Assembly (NCBI GenBank): GCA_004114245.1
Contig: QZWS01000157.1
Coordinates: forward strand, 1 to 20,737
DNA length: 20,737 bases
Direction of reading: 5' to 3'
Source of the DNA: Zoopage sp. CT-All
Lineage: Eukaryota > Zoopagomycota > Zoopagomycetes > Zoopagales > Zoopagaceae
Positions 17,322-20,737 of the stretch are shown here, piece by piece. The translations under genes and the position numbers were made by a program. The notes beneath the pieces were generated by a model. The model was not told where the DNA came from. It saw only the letters and a program-made list of their open reading frames with translations, and made no database searches. Position 1 is the first letter of the stretch, and every line of letters begins with the position of its first letter.

Positions 17322-19347
17322 ATGACCGTACCGGAACTCACTCCTGAGAATGCTCAGTTCCGAGACATGGGCGATGGCACTCGCCATCTGCGTAAGCCCG
17401 GCGAGAACGTCTTTAGTTGGCAGGCTCGTCGTCTCACCAATACACGCACGTTCGCCTCGCTCGACCAAGAGTCTGAGAACTCTCAGATGAAGAGGGTCCT
17501 TACCGTTAAGGATCTCAGTGCCATGGGTGTCGGTGCTATTATCGGCACGGGTATCTTTGTTCTCACTGGTAAGTTTTGTTTGCTTCTGCTCTTTGACTAG
17601 CCTTGTGCAAGGAAAAGGCAACGCTAGACGCCTTCATCCAGCATGATGCAGAACACACAAAGAAAATTAGGCTATTATGGATCCCTTCGCGTTACTGACG
17701 TCCAAGCCTTTCTCTTTGTTTGTGTACACTCTCTTTCATACGTGCGCGCATATATTTTTTTTTACCCTCGCACGAACCAAATAATAGGTGTGGTTGCTAA
17801 CGAGAAGGCAGGACCCGCCGTCTGTGTCTCGTTTATTATTGCTGCTATTGTCGCTGGTCTTGCTGCTATGTCCTATGCCGAGATGGCCTGTCTGGTCCCT
17901 ATTGCCGGAAGTGCTTATACTTACACCTATGCTACCTGCGGAGAACTCATGGCCTGGATCATCGGTTGGGATCTGTAAGTATCGCCCCCTCCCCTTTTTT
18001 TGTGCAGTATTTGCTAATGTAACAATCATGCATACATCGGCCTTTGCTTGCAGTTTGCTGATACTATTTCATATTTTCTCGGTGGTCTTGTTGTGGTTTG
18101 AATGTATTAGTATTCTCGAGTACTTGGTCGGAGCAGCTACAGTCTCGGTTGGGTTCTCGCACTATCTCAGCGCGTTCTTTAAAGATGCATTTGGTTGGGA
18201 GCCCGATTCAAAGCTGATGACCGCGCCCTTCCAGTACAAGAACGACTCTTTCAGTTTGACCGGGGACTGGTTCTCGCTGCCATCATTCCTCATTGTCATC
18301 TTCCTCACCATCCTCCTCTGCAGAGGTGTCAAGTCCTCAGCCCGTGTCAACAATGTCCTCGTCGTCGTCAAGCTGATTGTCATCATTGTCTTCATCTTTG
18401 GTGCCTGCAAGTGGGTCAACATGGACAACTTCAAGCCATTCATTCCCCCAAACACGGGCAAGTTCGGCGAGTTTGGAGGCTCGGGTGTTCTACGTGGAGC
18501 CACTGTCGTATTCTTTGCCTTTATTGGTTTCGATGCCATCAGTACTGCCGCTCAGGAGGCACGCAACCCCCAACGCGATCTTCCCATCGGTATCGGCATC
18601 TCGCTCATCGGCTGCACAATTCTCTACATCGCCACCAGTGTCGTCATGCTCGGTGTGGTCAACTACACAGAAATTGCCGGTAAGGGCAAAGGAGCGCCCT
18701 TCCAGATCACAGCTGCTGCCACTGGACAAAAGTGGCTCTCCATCTTTTGCGAAGTGGGTATCTTGGCTGGATTGGTCTCTGTCATGTTGGTCCTCTTGAT
18801 CGGACAGCCCCGTATTTTCTTCTCCATGGCCGTTGATGGTCTCTTCCCCCAGATTGCGGCCAAGCTTCACCCAAAGTACAAGACCCCAGTGATGACAACA
18901 GCCATTGCGGGAGTGATTTGTGCTGCTGCTGGAGGCATGTTCCCCGTCGACCTGCTGGCCGATCTGACCTCGGTCGGAACCCTCTTTGCCTTCTTCTTGG
19001 TCCACTGCTCAGTCCTTATCCTCCGCTGGCGCGAGCCCAACCGCCCTCGTCGCTTCAAGGTTCCTCTCGGACCCGTCTTCCCCATCCTGGGCGCTCTCAG
19101 CTGCGTTGGTTTGATTGCTGTTGACTCTGTTTCGGCCATCATCCGTCTGGTGATCTGGCTGGCCATCGGCTTGGTCTTCTATGCCGCCTACGGTGCCAGA
19201 TACTCCCGCCTCAATAACCCTGAGCGATACGCCCACGAGACTGCGCCCATGGAGGTTGTGGGTGAGCGCCAGCACACTCATCTCGAGGTCAAGGAGAACG
19301 AATCACCCTTGTACTCTTCCACTACACCCGCCGAGACCAAGGTCTAA
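17322..19347 (+). CDS. Amino acid permease, cationic amino acid transporter (CAT) type of the APC superfamily
   Basis: Three exons, 17322-17568, 17788-17974 and 18111-19347, give 556 residues. The introns are 219 nt (donor gtaagt) and 136 nt (donor gtaagt, acceptor ttag). APC permeases import amino acids across the plasma or vacuolar membrane. A hydrophilic N terminus of about 60 residues precedes about 12 membrane helices. Helix 1 carries GAIIGTGIF (71-79), the substrate-binding glycine motif. The exon 2/3 junction reads GWDLILEYLVGAATVSVG, typical of CAT proteins, and FIGFDAISTAAQEARNPQRD follows in the middle of the protein. The C-terminal tail is short and hydrophilic. Substrate preference cannot be read from sequence; cationic amino acids are only the family's best-known cargo. 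An upstream acceptor at 18053 is also in frame and would insert 19 hydrophobic residues after GWDL. I chose 18110 because it restores the family consensus. Confidence 0.9.
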
Positions 19348-19426
19348 AAAGGACAAAAAAGTGTTTTCTCTCAAAAGCTCTGGTTTTTTTCTTTCTGTAT
19401 CATAAAAAAAATCCAAAAACTTTCGT

Positions 19427-19432
19427 AATAAA
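19427..19432 (+). terminator. Poly(A) signal AATAAA of the permease gene
   Basis: A canonical AATAAA hexamer lies 79 bases past the permease stop codon, in an A/T-rich stretch and 24 bases before the stop of the convergent J-domain gene. Confidence 0.6.
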
Positions 19433-19456
19433 AGTAAAAACGCAGACTACTCTATT

Positions 19457-20684
19457 CTATTCTAATGCCTTGTCCGCGTCCATACGCGATACGATTGATG
19501 TCTTTATCGCGCCAAGGTGTTGATCTTGATGTAGTCTGCATTCGAGAACGAACTGGCAGAATTGCCCCTTCAGATGTGCATTCAGATCCTTCGAACTTGG
19601 AAGTGCCTTCATCATAGACTGTGTTTCTGTCAAGAATTGGGCATCTAATCGATTAAAAAAAAAAGGTACAAAGATGTGAAAAAAATGTTTTCTTCGACAG
19701 AAACCGAGAGAGAAAAATATGGCAGATGTATCCCCTTTACTTGATAGTGTGGTCAGGTCCTCCAGTCGCTTCAACAATTCCTTTAACGAGCCCGAGGCTT
19801 TTGGTTTGTTGTCGTTACTGGGCCAGAATATCGGCCCGATCTGATTGACAGCGATCGCGGACGAGAGGTAGATTTGACGGAGGATCACAATCTGCTCAAA
19901 TGTCACTCGATTGGGCATGAACCAGGCCAGGATGCGGTTCGGACTCGTGTTCTGTACGAGGGAAAGTTCCAAGAGTCCAATGGCTGCCAAAAGTGTGTAC
20001 CGCCAGTATCGGCCGTAAGTGGCCTTGCCCAGCCACCCCATGAACATCAACACCACGGCGGTGGTCCCGTACATGACAAAGATCTCGTTGATTCCGTTCC
20101 GAAGGTATTCCTTGGTGGTCTTGCAGGTTGTGCATTTGAAAGATGTAGGACCGAACCAGTCGTAGGCCTGGCGAAGGGTGGGATCGGACAGGACCTCATG
20201 GGCTCCTCTTATCTTGACAAAGACATCTTTCCATTGATCACATAGAGTAGTAAAGCAACAAAGCAACAAAGCTGTTTAGCCTTGATCCCAGTCCGCGCTG
20301 TGAGAGATTGAACCCTTGTGGGAGATCTTGTTTACCTGCACCGGCGTCTCCAACCTTGTCGGGATGATACTGCAAAGACGCTTTTCTGAAGTTTGTCTTG
20401 AGCTGCTTCTGACTGAAAGAGTGAAACCGAAGATCAAGGACGTCGTAATGGCTGGGTTCCAGTGCACGATCGACGCTTCGGACCAGGTAGAGGAGATAGA
20501 AGAGGATGACTCCACAAAGGATAAAGTTGCGGTCCCGGGTGTGCTTGGCTGATCCACTGGGTGGGATGGCCGCTGACTTGGTCGAGTATCGAAATGAGTA
20601 CCAGAGAGTGTGGAGGATGTTGGTCACAAAGGTGGGTACGACCATCCAGCCGACGATCCCTGCGAATGTCTCTTGATAGACCAT
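19457..20684 (-). CDS. Membrane-bound J-domain (DnaJ/Hsp40) co-chaperone
   Basis: Minus strand, three exons: 20684-20336, then about 20238 (or 20271)-19741, then 19644-19457. J domains stimulate Hsp70 ATPase through an HPD motif, here YHPDK with HPD at 107-109. Two hydrophobic segments (about 5-28 and 54-70) precede the J domain (about 78-145). RQAYDWFGP and a CTTC pair follow, then two more hydrophobic segments. The layout resembles fungal ER-type membrane J-proteins (Erj5-like), with low certainty on organelle. Intron 1 starts with gtaaac, but its 3' end is problematic. The only AG gives an 11-residue hydrophobic insert (ALLLCCFTTLC) inside the J domain. A clean J domain (GAGDQWKDVF) would need a TG acceptor before 20238. 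Both keep the frame (355 or 344 residues). Intron 2 (19740-19645, 96 nt) is itself open and in frame. The ATG abuts a homopolymer junction at the window end, so the true start or promoter may be missing. Confidence 0.78.
19612..19664. repeat. Internal copy of a 53-bp inverted repeat
   Basis: This segment covers the 3' end of intron 2 and the start of exon 3 of the J-domain gene (minus strand). Its exact reverse complement forms the last 53 bases of the window, so this copy is in its natural coding context and is probably the original. Confidence 0.95.
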
Positions 20685-20737
20685 TTTTTTTTTTAATCGA
20701 TTAGATGCCCAATTCTTGACAGAAACACAGTCTATGA
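20685..20737. repeat. Terminal 53-bp inverted copy at the window end
   Basis: These bases equal the reverse complement of 19612-19664 without a mismatch. They begin in a T-run directly against the start codon of the J-domain gene and continue to the last base. The junction lies in a homopolymer (T11 here, A10 in the internal copy), which suggests a false join rather than real upstream sequence. Confidence 0.95.

Noticed and set aside
17693-17702. CRE-like TGACGTCC inside permease intron 1
   Set aside because: One short match within an intron is expected by chance, and nothing else supports regulation there.

Overview
The window looks like nuclear DNA of a filamentous fungus. Genes are split by spliceosomal introns of roughly 65-280 nt with GT..AG ends. 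Upstream regions are CT-rich, proteins carry polyglutamine and Ser-rich linkers, and a GPI-type chitin deacetylase is present. An early-diverging lineage (Mucoromycota, Mortierella-like) is my best guess from gene style only. Both window edges carry inverted copies of nearby sequence, so the window may be a complete contig with artefactual ends.

Layout: (1) 1-56, a perfect 23-bp-arm hairpin. (2) 415-2613 (+), an F-box/leucine-rich-repeat protein, possibly with an extra 5' exon at 69-279. (3) 3227-11486 (+), a ten-exon gene whose reconstruction gives an open 2,332-residue protein with three START-type lipid-binding domains. Each START is followed by a similar beta-rich segment, and a transmembrane segment lies near the C terminus. 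(4) 11666-12734 (-), a two-exon, GPI-anchored polysaccharide (chitin) deacetylase, convergent with the START gene. (5) about 12.7-17.3 kb, a gene-poor stretch of homopolymers and simple repeats. (6) 17322-19347 (+), a three-exon cationic-amino-acid-transporter-type permease. (7) 19457-20684 (-), a three-exon membrane J-domain co-chaperone whose promoter is lost at the window end.

The genes do not form an evident pathway; this is ordinary fungal gene order with alternating strands. The notable item is the triple-START protein. Its three modules share two intron positions and phases (short exons of 94, 94 and 100 nt), which argues for intragenic triplication of a START plus beta-domain unit. 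With its single C-terminal membrane anchor it could be a multi-site lipid-transfer or tethering protein. The beta-rich segment is one I cannot assign to a known family. In-frame alternative splice acceptors recur in at least three introns, so several protein isoforms are possible.
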